From Methylocystis sp. KS32 (GTDB taxonomy: Bacteria; Pseudomonadota; Alphaproteobacteria; Rhizobiales; Beijerinckiaceae), in contig PHSQ01000001.1 in assembly GCA_002862095.1 (NCBI GenBank), forward strand, positions 434,001 through 498,000: a stretch of 64,000 bases of DNA, in the 5' to 3' direction. The notes under the pieces are model-generated. The model ran no database searches. It worked only from the letters and a program-made list of their open reading frames with translations, and was not told where the DNA came from. This document shows positions 47,282 to 56,708 of this stretch, in pieces; position 1 is the stretch's first letter; the number at the start of each line of letters is the position of its first letter. The position numbers and the translations under genes were made by a program.

Positions 47282-50200
47282 TCATCCCGTCTCGAACAAC
47301 ATGTCGAGATCGCTTTGCGTCATGGCGAGCGTGGGGGCGCCGTCGTGGTCGAACAGGCTTTCGGCGAGAGCGCGTTTCTTTTCCTTCAGCGCCTCCATTT
47401 TCTCCTCGATCGTGCCGGTCATCACCAGCTTGTGGACGAACACCGGTTTGTCCTGGCCAATACGGTGGGCGCGGTCGATCGCCTGTTCTTCCACGGCGGG
47501 ATTCCACCAGGGATCGTATAGGATCACCGTGTCGGCGCTCGTGAGGTTGAGGCCGACGCCGCCGGCTTTTAGGCTGATGAGGAACACGCGCGTCCGCCCG
47601 TCTTGAAAGTCCCCGATTTCCTTCGGCCGGTCGCGGGTGTCGCCGGTCAGCAAGGAATAGGCGACGCCGCTGTCGTCGAGCTTTGGACGGATGAGATCGA
47701 GCATCGAGGTGAACTGCGAAAACACAAGAATGCGCCGGCCTTCGTCCAGCAGCTCGGCGAGCATCTCGCTTAAGCGGTCGAGCTTGGCGGAGCCGGCTTT
47801 CGCCGAAGCCTTGGAGAGTTTCAGCAGCCGCGGATCGCAGCAGACCTGGCGCAACTTCAACAACGCGTCGAGGATGACAATCCGGCTGCGGGCGAAACCT
47901 TTCGCCGAGATGGCTTCCCGCACTCGTTCGTGCATCGAAAGGCGGATGGACTCGTAAAGGTCACGCTGCGCCGTCTCCATGTCGATGCGCTCGACGATTT
48001 CCGTTTTCGGCGGCAAATCCCTCGCGACTTCCTCCTTGGAGCGGCGCAGGAGAAAAGGGGAGATCCGTCGCGCCAGAAGACGCCCGCGCTCGGCGTCGCC
48101 TTTCTTTTCGATCGGCGCGCGGAACGACTGGTTGAAGCCGGTCAAATCGCCCAGGAAACCAGGCGATGCGAAGGAGAAGATCGACCACAGTTCGCCAAGG
48201 TGGTTTTCCAGCGGCGTGCCGGTGAGGCAGAAGCGATGCTTCGCTCTGAGCGCGCGAATAAGCTTCGTCGTCGTCGCATTAGGATTCTTGATCGTCTGCG
48301 CTTCATCGAGGAACAGCAGACGCCACTGGCGCGCATTCAGCGTTTCGTGGTCTCTGGCGATGAGCGGATAGGTGGTCAGTGCGAGATCGCAGGCGTCGAT
48401 GTCGTCGAAGCGCTTCTTGCGCTGGCCGCCTTGCAACGTAACAACCTTGAGCTCGGGAACGAATTTCTCCGCCTCGCGCCGCCAATTGGCCATCAGGCTG
48501 GTCGGCGCGACCACCAGCGCGGGGGACGTGAGGCGGCCAGCGGCTTTTTCGATGGCGATCAACGCCAATGCCTGCACGGTTTTGCCGAGGCCCATGTCGT
48601 CGGCCAGCACCCCGCCAAGGCCGACATCGCGCAAGAAAGCGAGCCAGGAGACGCCCTGCTCCTGATAGGGACGCAGCGTCGCCTTGAAGATGTCCGGCAG
48701 TTCGACGCGCGGCAGGCCGCCGGCGGCGGAGAGTTTGCGACCCATTTCGCGCAGCTTCTCGCCGCCGCGCCAAACGAGTCCGGCGGCCAGAGTCGCCTGT
48801 TCGAAATCGGCGATACCAGCGGCGTCCGCCAGCGAAAGCCGCAACTTGCCGGTCTTGCCGGCGAGCGCGCCGCCGCAGGCGAGTTCGTATATCGCCGCAA
48901 CGATCGGCGCGAGACGCGAAACGGGAAGCGCGAGAAACCGCCCGTCGGCAAGGGGAAGATAAAGCGGCTCGTCGTCGTCGCCGCGCCCCTCGAAGCCGCT
49001 GGGGTCGAAGCCCTCGGCGCCGATCAGCGCGACGATGGGTTGCACGAGGTCTAGGGCTTCTCCGTCGACGATGACGCCAAGATCAAGCTCCAGCCAGTCT
49101 ATGCCGGAGCCTTCTCGAATAGAGGCGGCGATGTCGCCGGTCCCGCCGAGCAGTCGCACCGGGAAATCAGGCGCTATTTCTATGATCCAGCCCTCGTCCT
49201 TGAGGCGCGGCAACTCGTGATATAGCGTGTCTAACCAGGCGTATTCCTCGTCGTCCACGGGCAGAAAATCGTTCATGTGGCGCACTGGCGCTTGGCGGCG
49301 GATTTTTTGGGCGGGGGCGAAACCGGCGGCCTTGAGCCGTTTGAGAGCGGCGGTCTCGGTTCGTGTGTCGCGTCGAACTTCCATCAACGCGCCGTCGTGA
49401 TAGCGCAGAATAATGGATTTCTGTTCGCCATGTCCCACGTCCACCGGACCATAACGGAACACGAGGCGGGCGAGACCGACCGGCTCCGTCGGCTCCTGAT
49501 AGCCGAAATAGCGAGAACGATATTCGTGATGACCGTCCTGGCCGGCTTCGATCGGCAGTTCGCCGCGAATGAGCTTCAACATCATTTGCGGCGGCTTGGT
49601 CCAGAGCACGGGCGGCGCCGGCGGCGGCGGCCGAAGCGCGGCGATCTTCGGGTCGCGCTGCGCCATTTTTTCGCTCAGCAGCGCCGCATGGGTAATCGGC
49701 GCGGGCGGGGCCGCCACCAGCGTGCGCGCCAGTTTCGGCGAAAGGCCGAGTTCGATCTTTCCCATCAGCCCCGTCTTCGGATCGACATAGACCGGCGGCG
49801 TGGCGTTCATCGGGAGGAGTCCGTCGCCGACGTCGAGGCGCAAATGCAATTCGTCGCCCTTTGCCGCGTCCCAGGAAATCTTGCCCTCGCGGGGCGGCCC
49901 CGGCGACAGCGCCAAGCCTGCCATCTCCAGCCAGCGCGCGCGGTTCGTGGCGAGAATGTCTTGCAAAAGCTCGAAGCCGTCGTCGCTCATGAACGGCGGG
50001 GCCGAGCTGTAATAGTCGTATTCGCCGCGCGTTATCATGATTTTACGAAAGATGCGAAAATCCGAGGGGCGTAGGTATTTGGCCGGGCTAGAGGACTTGA
50101 GCGCAGTGCATGGCTCGAAATTATGCGCGTTCTGCGACAGTGCACCGTCCTTGAGCCGCCGCGTCGAAAGGATCTTGAGTTCCAGCCGTGGGACGCCTAG

Positions 50201-50683
50201 CCGATTGGCTTCCGGCGCCAGCACGTAGATGATGCGTTGCGGCTGGCCCTCGGAATAGTCCTCTTCGTCGCGGGCGCGGGCTTCTTCCAGCGAATTCAGC
50301 CAGGAGGCAAGTTGGGGCGGCAGTTCTGACGCCGGTGGCGGCGATGGGGCGGCCGAGGATAGGGGAACGACAGACGCGCCGCGGCGGGCGAAAGGCGCTT
50401 GCGTCCGCGCCAGCCCTTCCAGCAGCGCGGCGGCTACATGCTTGCAGTTTTCGCCGACGGGACAGGAACAGTCGCTTTCGATGGCGATTTGGCCGGTCGC
50501 GCGGCGCGTGACGGAAATATCTTGGGCGTAGGGTCGGCGTTCGTTGCCCTGAACGGTCGCGGACATGGCGCCGTCGCCATGGCTTTCGAAGCTGATGACA
50601 CGGCGCTGACGTTGATACACGCGCCCCGCCTCCAGCGCGCGGGGGCCGACATGCAGCAAGACGTCGTTTTCGGTGTAGGTCAT
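47282..50683 (-). CDS. SWIM zinc-finger SNF2-family helicase
   Basis: 1133 residues. A SWIM zinc finger near the N-terminus (CSCPVGENCKH: Cys72, Cys74, Cys80, His82) precedes a long accessory region (about 100-640). The SNF2 ATPase follows, with LADDMGLGKTVQ near 695, LFLDEAQTIKN, LTGTPLENHLGELWSIF, VFSQFTSMLDLI and the terminal DRAHRIGQ near 1071. It resembles RapA/HepA-like bacterial SNF2 helicases with SWIM domains, whose cellular task (transcription recycling, DNA repair or defence) is unsettled. Alone between parB and mobile-element debris, and bracketed by GGTGACAGTCC repeats. Confidence 0.9.
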   Translation of the reverse strand: MTYTENDVLLHVGPRALEAGRVYQRQRRVISFESHGDGAMSATVQGNERRPYAQDISVTRRATGQIAIESDCSCPVGENCKHVAAALLEGLARTQAPFARRGASVVPLSSAAPSPPPASELPPQLASWLNSLEEARARDEEDYSEGQPQRIIYVLAPEANRLGVPRLELKILSTRRLKDGALSQNAHNFEPCTALKSSSPAKYLRPSDFRIFRKIMITRGEYDYYSSAPPFMSDDGFELLQDILATNRARWLEMAGLALSPGPPREGKISWDAAKGDELHLRLDVGDGLLPMNATPPVYVDPKTGLMGKIELGLSPKLARTLVAAPPAPITHAALLSEKMAQRDPKIAALRPPPPAPPVLWTKPPQMMLKLIRGELPIEAGQDGHHEYRSRYFGYQEPTEPVGLARLVFRYGPVDVGHGEQKSIILRYHDGALMEVRRDTRTETAALKRLKAAGFAPAQKIRRQAPVRHMNDFLPVDDEEYAWLDTLYHELPRLKDEGWIIEIAPDFPVRLLGGTGDIAASIREGSGIDWLELDLGVIVDGEALDLVQPIVALIGAEGFDPSGFEGRGDDDEPLYLPLADGRFLALPVSRLAPIVAAIYELACGGALAGKTGKLRLSLADAAGIADFEQATLAAGLVWRGGEKLREMGRKLSAAGGLPRVELPDIFKATLRPYQEQGVSWLAFLRDVGLGGVLADDMGLGKTVQALALIAIEKAAGRLTSPALVVAPTSLMANWRREAEKFVPELKVVTLQGGQRKKRFDDIDACDLALTTYPLIARDHETLNARQWRLLFLDEAQTIKNPNATTTKLIRALRAKHRFCLTGTPLENHLGELWSIFSFASPGFLGDLTGFNQSFRAPIEKKGDAERGRLLARRISPFLLRRSKEEVARDLPPKTEIVERIDMETAQRDLYESIRLSMHERVREAISAKGFARSRIVILDALLKLRQVCCDPRLLKLSKASAKAGSAKLDRLSEMLAELLDEGRRILVFSQFTSMLDLIRPKLDDSGVAYSLLTGDTRDRPKEIGDFQDGRTRVFLISLKAGGVGLNLTSADTVILYDPWWNPAVEEQAIDRAHRIGQDKPVFVHKLVMTGTIEEKMEALKEKKRALAESLFDHDGAPTLAMTQSDLDMLFETG

Positions 50684-50879
50684 TCGCTGGCGGATTCCAT
50701 TGAGAACGAGGCGGCGTCCGCATGATCGCGTCGATCACCGATCAAACGAAGGTCTTGGCGATTTTATCCAAAAACCTGCGGGAGAGAGAATAGGCCTTGA
50801 CGAAATAATCGGCGAGCGAAGGTTGGTTGAAGCAACGGCGCGACATCGGCGACTCGCTTCCCCGGAAAGCCTCAGAGAA

Positions 50880-51062
50880 TCAAGAGTTCACGTGTCTTGC
50901 GAAGGGACTCTTCATCGGCAAGAAGCGCAGGGACGGCTTTGAAAAACTCGAGAACTTCCGAGCGGCGAAGCCCACGCTTGACTGCGACTTTCCCGATGCG
51001 TCGAGACCGCGAAGCTGAAAGCAGTGCTTGGCGAGATCGACGCCGATGGTGGTGATCCGCAT
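50880..51062 (-). pseudogene. IS110-family transposase N-terminal fragment, frameshifted
   Basis: From an ATG at 51062 the minus strand reads MRITTIGVDLAKHCFQLRGL, the RuvC-like DEDD opening of IS110 transposases with the first catalytic Asp. After about 25 codons the homology continues in another frame as VKRGLRRSEVLEFFKAVPAL and then stops. One frameshift and loss of about 300 residues make it inactive. The 50684-50879 stretch beyond it shows no gene. Confidence 0.75.
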
Positions 51063-51129
51063 GGCGGGCGGCTCCACTCACTCGTGGACGTTGTTCAACG
51101 ATCACCAATTTGGGGTTCCGGTGAGTTAG

Positions 51130-51190
51130 GGTGACAGTCCACTCTATTGACCTGAGGGTGAGTCATACAATCAATAACTGGACTGTCACC
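51130..51190. repeat. 61-bp palindromic element (MITE-like)
   Basis: Perfect 12-bp terminal inverted repeats GGTGACAGTCCA (51130-51141) and TGGACTGTCACC (51179-51190), with an inner ATTGA/TCAAT pair. The ends share their first 11 bases with the solo copy at 47151. Size and structure fit two transposon ends joined by internal deletion. No clear target duplication was seen. Confidence 0.55.
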
Positions 51191-51200
51191 GTACCCCCCC

Positions 51201-51283
51201 CGTCATTGCGAGGAGGCGGAGCCGACGAGGCGATCCTGGAGGCTGGCGCGATTCTGGATTGCTTCGCTGCGCTCGCAATGATG
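51201..51283. repeat. REP-like hairpin repeat
   Basis: CGTCATTGCGAG (51201-51212) and CTCGCAATGATG (51272-51283) are inverse complements with one mismatch, flanking GC-rich DNA. A partial third copy (CGTCGTTGCGAGG) starts at 51302. The sequence type resembles dispersed repeats common in alphaproteobacterial intergenic DNA. Confidence 0.5.
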
Positions 51284-51744
51284 GCGGGGGATTGCCCGCG
51301 CCGTCGTTGCGAGGGGGGTGGCGCGGCTTTAATCATCGCGCCACGCTTTGTTTCCTGGCTTATGGTTTCTCATCCGCGAACGAGCGGCGATTTCCTCCTC
51401 AGGCCCCATGCGGCGAGAAAAATCTCGTCTTATCGAAGCCTCGTGACAAAGGCCGCTTTTGGCGGTCGAGCGATCCAGCGGGACACGAGATCTCCGGTTT
51501 GATCAGCGGGGCGGGGAAACGAAGCGACAGCCACAGGCACAAGCCACCGCGCCCTTCCTCGACGCTACGGAACTCACTCCCTTACTGAGTTTTCGTTTTT
51601 TCGGTGTGCGCAACCACGGCCCCGATATTTGGCGTCGGGCGTCAACCTTAATAAAATCTTTGAGTTGTGAGAAAAGATCGACTGGGCGATTGTTCTGATG
51701 AGAAGCAGGCCGTCCCGGCGCCAGTATCGTTAGAGGGAAAAGAC
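51284..51744. other. Intergenic region before the L,D-transpeptidase gene
   Basis: Nothing recognisable as a gene. It begins in repeat DNA and ends with the GAGGGAAAAGAC ribosome site of the downstream gene, whose promoter presumably lies near 51600-51700. Confidence 0.4.
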
Positions 51745-52338
51745 ATGCGTTTATTCGGTTTCCTCCTTGTCGTCTTCTTGGCTTTCGTTGGTTTCGTTTC
51801 GGCGGCGAACGCGACGGTTCGGATCGAGATTGATCTGAGCACTCAGCGAATGCATGTTGAATCGTCGAAAGGAACCTATGACTGGCCTGTTTCGACGGCG
51901 CGTTCCGGCTATTCGACGCCGCGCGGCTATTATGCTCCCACGGGGCTCCAGCGCATGCATTATTCGAAGAAATATCACATGTCCCCCATGCCCTATTCGA
52001 TCTTTTTCCGGGGCGGCTACGCCATTCACGGCACTTACGCGACCGGCTCTCTGGGGCGACCGGCCTCGCATGGCTGCGTGCGCCTCTCGCCCGGCAACGC
52101 CGCGCAACTCTTCCATATGGTGCAGGCTGAGGGGGCCAGGATCTCGATCACAGGCTCTCCTGCCGGCGCCACCCGCTACGCCAGTCTGCGTCATCATCAT
52201 CACACCCATTACGCCAGTCTTCACGGTCACGGCGCTCACCATGCGCACGCCTTGGCTTATGCGTCGGCCCATCATCGCCATTCGATCAGCGTGAGATCCT
52301 GGCAGGCTCATCCTTACTACGCCCCGTTCGACTACTGA
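51745..52338 (+). CDS. Secreted L,D-transpeptidase (YkuD) with His-rich tail
   Basis: 197 residues from the ATG at 51745, chosen because it is preceded by GAGGGAAAAGAC and starts a clean signal peptide (about 1-23). The YkuD catalytic domain has IHGTYATGSLG (His95) and SHGCVRLSPGNA (His109, Cys111). The family makes 3-3 cross-links in murein or attaches lipoproteins to it. Residues 145-195 form an unusual His/Ala/Tyr-rich tail (runs such as RHHHHTHYASLHGHGAHHAH) that could bind metal ions. Single gene. Confidence 0.9.
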   Translation: MRLFGFLLVVFLAFVGFVSAANATVRIEIDLSTQRMHVESSKGTYDWPVSTARSGYSTPRGYYAPTGLQRMHYSKKYHMSPMPYSIFFRGGYAIHGTYATGSLGRPASHGCVRLSPGNAAQLFHMVQAEGARISITGSPAGATRYASLRHHHHTHYASLHGHGAHHAHALAYASAHHRHSISVRSWQAHPYYAPFDY

Positions 52339-52431
52339 GGCGAGAGTTGAACTGGACGCCGCGCGCCCAACCGCGTAGGAGGTCGCCGCCGCCGGCTTCC
52401 GGGCGGGGCGGCTGCGGAAAGGCGGAGCAGG

Positions 52432-53601
52432 ATGGACAAATACGGCGCTCTGACGACCGAGTTTGAACTCAAGGGCCGCGACGATGGCCCGCTGGGCGGA
52501 CTATCCTTTGTCGTCAAGGAAAATATCGACGTTCAGGGCCATATCTCGGCGAATGGCCAGCCCACCTTCGCGGCGACTCGCGCCCCGGCGGGGGTCTCGG
52601 CCTCGGCGGTGGAGCGACTGCTCGCATGCGGCGCAAGGCTCGTCGGCAAAGCCCATATGGACGAAATGGCCTACAGCCTGTTTGGCGCCAATGGCCATTA
52701 CGGCGCGCCGATAAATCCTTCGGCGCCGGGCCGCCATCCGGGCGGCTCGTCCTCCGGTTCGGCGGCGGCGGTCGCTGGAGGCCTCGCCGATTTCGCACTC
52801 GGCACGGACACGGCCGGCTCATGCCGGGCGCCAGCGTCCTATTGCGGCGTTTACGGGTTCCGTCCCTCCCATGGCGCGGTTTCGTCCAATGGGCTCATTC
52901 CTCTGGCTCCCTCTTTGGACACGATCGGCTGGTTCGCGCGCGAAATCCACGTTCTGTTCCGGGTCGCGGAGACTCTTCTGCCAGAGGATCTCGATCACGG
53001 GCCTTTCATGCGCGCCCTGCTGCCGATAGAGGCTTTGGCGGATTGCCCGGCGGGGGAATTCGCGCTGTTCAAATCCGCGCTGGACCGCTTGCGGCCGCTC
53101 TTTCCGGTTCGTGAGGTCGAGCTTCCGCAGGCCTTCTCGGCCGAAGCGCTCGGCCATTTCCGTAATCTTCAGGCTTTCGAAGCCCACCTTTCCCAAGGCG
53201 GCTGGATCGCCGCCGCGCGGCCACGGCTCGGGCCGGGTGTCGCCGAGCGCTTCGCCTATGCCGCCAGCGTGACGCCGGAGCAGAACAGGCAAGCCGAGCT
53301 CTTTCGTCTCAAGGCGATGGCCGAGGTGGAGGCGCTTTTGGGCGAGGACGGTTTTTTCATCCTGCCGACGACGCCGTTCTTCGCGCCGCCCCTCGACGAA
53401 AGCGCGGAGGCGCTCGACCGCAAGCGCTACCAGATGTTTCCGCTATTCATCGCCGCGAGCTTTTTCGGCCTGCCCCAGATCAGCCTGCCGTTGAAGACCG
53501 GTGACCTTCCTCTGGGCCTGTCGCTGATCGGCCGGCGCTGGTCCGACCGAAACCTGCTTGGTTTCGCCCAGCGGGCGGCCGCGCTGCTCGGAATCGCCTG
53601 A
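52432..53601 (+). CDS. Amidase-signature family hydrolase
   Basis: 389 residues. The Ser-cisSer-Lys triad can be placed: Lys29 in SFVVKENIDVQG, and the serines in HPGGSSSGSAAAVAGG and GTDTAGSCRAPASYCGVYGFRPS. The overall order (GKAHMDEMAYSLFG) matches GatA/AtzF-like amidases, but at 389 residues it is shorter than GatA (about 480). No gatB or gatC is adjacent, so a free amidase is more likely; substrate unknown. Confidence 0.85.
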   Translation: MDKYGALTTEFELKGRDDGPLGGLSFVVKENIDVQGHISANGQPTFAATRAPAGVSASAVERLLACGARLVGKAHMDEMAYSLFGANGHYGAPINPSAPGRHPGGSSSGSAAAVAGGLADFALGTDTAGSCRAPASYCGVYGFRPSHGAVSSNGLIPLAPSLDTIGWFAREIHVLFRVAETLLPEDLDHGPFMRALLPIEALADCPAGEFALFKSALDRLRPLFPVREVELPQAFSAEALGHFRNLQAFEAHLSQGGWIAAARPRLGPGVAERFAYAASVTPEQNRQAELFRLKAMAEVEALLGEDGFFILPTTPFFAPPLDESAEALDRKRYQMFPLFIAASFFGLPQISLPLKTGDLPLGLSLIGRRWSDRNLLGFAQRAAALLGIA

Positions 53602-53613
53602 GAGAGGCGGGGG

Positions 53614-54072
53614 TCAGTGGCGCGCCAGAAATTTCTTGATGCGCGCCGCCAGCCGGTCCCGAACCTCCCTATAGGCGTCTAGCATGGTTTCGCGGGAGCC
53701 CTGCACCGCGGTCGCGTCGGGGGTCGGCCAGTAGACGACCTCGACGGCCATCGTGCGGGTGAACTCCAACGCGCGATGATGCGCCTCTGGCGACAAAGTG
53801 ACGATGACGTCGAAATTCGAGTCCTCGAGATCCTCGAATGTGTGGGGCCGGTGGCGGGAGAGATCTATGCCGATCTCCTCCATCGCCGTCGTGGCGAAAC
53901 CGTCGGGCTCTCCGCGCTTCAGACCGGCGGAGGCAAAATAAATTTCCCGGCCGAAATAATGCCGCGCCAAGGCCTCGGCCATCGGCGAGCGAACAGTGTT
54001 CAGCGTGCATGCGAACAGAACGGATTGCGGCCGCGCCCGCGCTGGCGGCGCGGCTTTGTCTTGCGCCGCCAT
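53614..54072 (-). CDS. Low-molecular-weight phosphatase / arsenate-reductase-like protein
   Basis: 152 residues. The P-loop CTLNTVRSP (Cys22 nucleophile, Arg in the HCX5R-type loop) and the general acid in YWPTPDATA identify the LMW-PTP fold. Members of this hisD-linked subgroup are usually annotated as arsenate reductase or protein tyrosine phosphatase without direct proof. Third gene of the hisD-UPF0262 run, 5 bp downstream of UPF0262. Confidence 0.88.
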   Translation of the reverse strand: MAAQDKAAPPARARPQSVLFACTLNTVRSPMAEALARHYFGREIYFASAGLKRGEPDGFATTAMEEIGIDLSRHRPHTFEDLEDSNFDVIVTLSPEAHHRALEFTRTMAVEVVYWPTPDATAVQGSRETMLDAYREVRDRLAARIKKFLARH

Positions 54073-54077
54073 CGTCG

Positions 54078-54557
54078 TCAGCCCTTCCAGTGCAGAGCCG
54101 TGACCAGGGTGAAAATCCGCCGGGCGGTGTCGATATCGGTGTCGATCTTGCCCTTGAGGCGTTCCAGCAAAAGCTGCGCCCCTTCATTATGTAGCGCGCG
54201 ACGGCCCATGTCGATGGCCTCGATTCGGCTCGGCATCGCGCTTCGGATGGCTGCGTAATAGGATTCGCAGACCATGAAATAGTCCTTGAGTATGCGCTTG
54301 AAGGGGGTGAGCGACAGAATATGCGTCACCACGCTGGCGTCGTTTTGATCGCGCACCGCGAGCGCGAGTTTGGCGTCGTGAAGGGCGATGACGAGGTTGT
54401 ACGGCCCCCCGTCATGGCCCACGACGCCAAATTTGTTGTCTTCGATGAGGTCGTAAATGGCGATGGCGCGCTCATGCTCCTGATCCGCGGAACCGCGCCC
54501 GATCGAATTTTCGTCGAGCGAGACCTGCGTCAAACGCTTTTGCGCGCCTTGCTCCAC
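54078..54557 (-). CDS. UPF0262 family protein
   Basis: 159 residues from the GTG at 54557, preceded by GGAG that lies inside the hisD 3' end. [30 protein letters not shown] and [22 protein letters not shown] are the diagnostic blocks of this alphaproteobacterial family. No function is known. The frame stays open for 350 codons upstream through hisD, which is a shadow effect, not a longer gene. Confidence 0.9.
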   Translation of the reverse strand: MEQGAQKRLTQVSLDENSIGRGSADQEHERAIAIYDLIEDNKFGVVGHDGGPYNLVIALHDAKLALAVRDQNDASVVTHILSLTPFKRILKDYFMVCESYYAAIRSAMPSRIEAIDMGRRALHNEGAQLLLERLKGKIDTDIDTARRIFTLVTALHWKG

Positions 54558-54559
54558 AT

Positions 54560-55861
54560 TCAGGCTCCGAGCGCGTTCAGGCGGATCGACACCGAGCGCG
54601 CATGAGCTGTGAGGCCTTCTGCCTTGCCAAGCGTGACGGCCGCGCCACCGATGGCGAGCAAGGAACCAGCGTCGCATTTCAGAATCGAGGTGCGCTTGAC
54701 GAAATCGAGCACGCTGAGGCCCGAGGAGAAGCGCGCGGAACGAGCGGTTGGTAGAACATGGTTCGAGCCGCCGACATAATCTCCGACCGCCTCGGGCGTA
54801 TAGGCGCCGATAAAAATCGCCCCCGCGTTGCTTACCCTTGCGGCGAGCTCCTCGGCGTTTTCGCTGATGATCTCGAGATGTTCGGCGGCGATGCGGTCGG
54901 CGAGGGGCATCGCCTCGTCCAGAGTTTCGGTGACGATCACCGCGCCATAGTCGCGCCAGGAGGCGGTGGCGATCTCCTTGCGCGACAGCGTGGCCAGATG
55001 CCGTTCGACCGCCGCGACGACCGCCTCGGCGAGGTCGGCGTCGTCGGTGATGAGGATGGATTGCGCCGACTCGTCGTGCTCGGCCTGCGCCAGCAGGTCG
55101 GCGGCGACCCAATCGGGATTGGCGGTCTTGTCGGCGACGATGAGCACTTCCGACGGCCCGGCGATCATGTCGATCCCAACCTGACCGAATACGCGCCGCT
55201 TGGCTGCCGCTACCCAGGCGTTGCCGGGCCCGACAATCTTCGCGACCGGTGCGATGGTCTTGGTGCCATAGGCCAGCGCCGCGACAGCCTGAGCGCCGCC
55301 AACCCGATAGATCTCGGTGATGCCGGAGCGTTTCGCGGCGGCAAGGACCAGGGGTTCCACATGGCCGTCGGGCGTGGGCACGACCATGACGATTCTTTTG
55401 ACTCCCGCGACTTTGGCCGGCGCCACATTCATCAGCACGGAAGAGGGATAGGCGGCAGTGCCGCCCGGCACGTAAAGACCCACCGAGTCGAGGGGCGTCC
55501 AGCGCCAGCCCAGTTCGACGCCGGCCTCGTCGCAATAGCGCAGATCGGTGGGACGCTGACGTTCGTGGAAGGCGGCGATGCGCTGCAAGGCGAGGTCGAG
55601 CGCCTCGAGTTGTTCCTCGGTGCATTTCGCCTCGGCGGCGTCGACCTCCGCGGCCGAGACGGCGATGCCGGTCTTGGCGAGATCGATGCGGTCGAATTTG
55701 CGGGAATAGTCGATCAGCGCTTCGTCGCCCCGCGCGACAACGTCTTCGATGATTGCGCGGACGGTGGCGTCCACGTCGGGCGAGGACTCGCGCTTCATCG
55801 AGAGCATCGCCGTGAACTTCGTCTCAAAATCTTGGGCGGACGCATTCAAACGCAAGGTCAT
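54560..55861 (-). CDS. hisD: Histidinol dehydrogenase
   Basis: 433 residues from the ATG at 55861 (GGAG about 10 bp upstream); upstream in-frame ATGs lie within the DUF2948 gene. The family signature around [33 protein letters not shown] with the zinc ligand and catalytic residues is intact, as is [20 protein letters not shown]. It oxidises histidinol twice to histidine with NAD+. Its place between DUF2948 and UPF0262 is the usual alphaproteobacterial arrangement. Confidence 0.96.
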   Translation of the reverse strand: MTLRLNASAQDFETKFTAMLSMKRESSPDVDATVRAIIEDVVARGDEALIDYSRKFDRIDLAKTGIAVSAAEVDAAEAKCTEEQLEALDLALQRIAAFHERQRPTDLRYCDEAGVELGWRWTPLDSVGLYVPGGTAAYPSSVLMNVAPAKVAGVKRIVMVVPTPDGHVEPLVLAAAKRSGITEIYRVGGAQAVAALAYGTKTIAPVAKIVGPGNAWVAAAKRRVFGQVGIDMIAGPSEVLIVADKTANPDWVAADLLAQAEHDESAQSILITDDADLAEAVVAAVERHLATLSRKEIATASWRDYGAVIVTETLDEAMPLADRIAAEHLEIISENAEELAARVSNAGAIFIGAYTPEAVGDYVGGSNHVLPTARSARFSSGLSVLDFVKRTSILKCDAGSLLAIGGAAVTLGKAEGLTAHARSVSIRLNALGA

Positions 55862-55889
55862 GATCATCTCCAGCCGGAAGTTCCAGCTG

Positions 55890-56369
55890 TCATGGCCCCG
55901 CACCGGCGTCTTCGTCAAGGTTATGCGTGGGGCGGTTGCTGACCGCCCAGCGGGGGCCAAGGTCGCAAAACTGCGCCTCCAGGCATTCGACCTCGGCCAA
56001 AATCGTCGCTCCGCCAGCGAATATGAAGCGAATCCGTCCCTCCGGGGGTGTTGGCCCTCCCTCGAAAGCGAGCATAAGCAACTCAAGCACATCGTCGCAA
56101 CGATCGCGCGCTATGCCTTTGTAACGAACATTGCGAACCCCCTCGAAATGCAAAGCGGATCGGCAACGTTCAAGGCGTCCGGCGGCTTCCGCGGCCCAGT
56201 CGAAACGCGACGCGATCAGGGCGAAACGCTTCTCTTTCGGCAGATAGGCCAAATCTCCGACCCGCACCAGCGCGTCCTGCAAATGAGCGGAGAGAAGGTG
56301 TAAATCCTCGCCCTCCAGAGCTTGGAGGCGAAGACATGGAGGTTGGGCGGGCGTTTCTGGCGCGGACAT
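55890..56369 (-). CDS. DUF2948 family protein
   Basis: 159 residues. LRLQALEGEDLHLLSAHLQDALVRVGDLAYLPKEKRFALIASRFDWE-type text is characteristic of DUF2948. Function unknown; constantly found just upstream of hisD in Hyphomicrobiales and Rhodobacterales. In many relatives murA precedes it, which is not the case here. Confidence 0.88.
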   Translation of the reverse strand: MSAPETPAQPPCLRLQALEGEDLHLLSAHLQDALVRVGDLAYLPKEKRFALIASRFDWAAEAAGRLERCRSALHFEGVRNVRYKGIARDRCDDVLELLMLAFEGGPTPPEGRIRFIFAGGATILAEVECLEAQFCDLGPRWAVSNRPTHNLDEDAGAGP

Positions 56370-56552
56370 TTTTTTCTCCTCGGACCATATTTGGAGGTCT
56401 CCGGCGGCCCATACAAGCGCGCTGCCCGCGCTCCCGCAAAATTCCGCTCGCTAAGAAATTAAGGCGGCTTGTCCAAAACGCGGCGGCGGCCCTTGCGCAG
56501 TCTTGGCGAATGGCCGCAAGGTGACAGAGATAAAACAACGCCGGAGGGGACG

Positions 56553-56666
56553 GTGCACAGCAATCCCAGATTTTGGGCCGTCGCGATTGCGATCTGGATC
56601 GGATTCATTCTTGCGATGGTCAATATCGCCTCGAAGGTTGACCTGCTCATGCGTCTCGCGGGATGA
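56553..56666 (+). CDS. Putative 37-residue single-pass membrane protein
   Basis: Starts with GTG preceded by a strong GGAGGGG ribosome site. The product has a short polar start (HSNPRF), one hydrophobic helix (about residues 8-25, WAVAIAIWIGFILAMVNI) and a short basic/hydrophobic tail. It lies 42 bp upstream of the RecD-like helicase gene. No family recognised; existence rests on the ribosome site and the helix. Confidence 0.5.
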   Translation: MHSNPRFWAVAIAIWIGFILAMVNIASKVDLLMRLAG

Positions 56667-56708
56667 ACGCCATCGCGACGCTCCGATAATGAAGAAACGC
56701 AGTTTCGC

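Noticed and set aside
54558..55625. A long minus-strand frame continuous with UPF0262
   Set aside because: It is an Arg/Gly-rich shadow of hisD in another frame; the family match begins only at the GTG at 54557.
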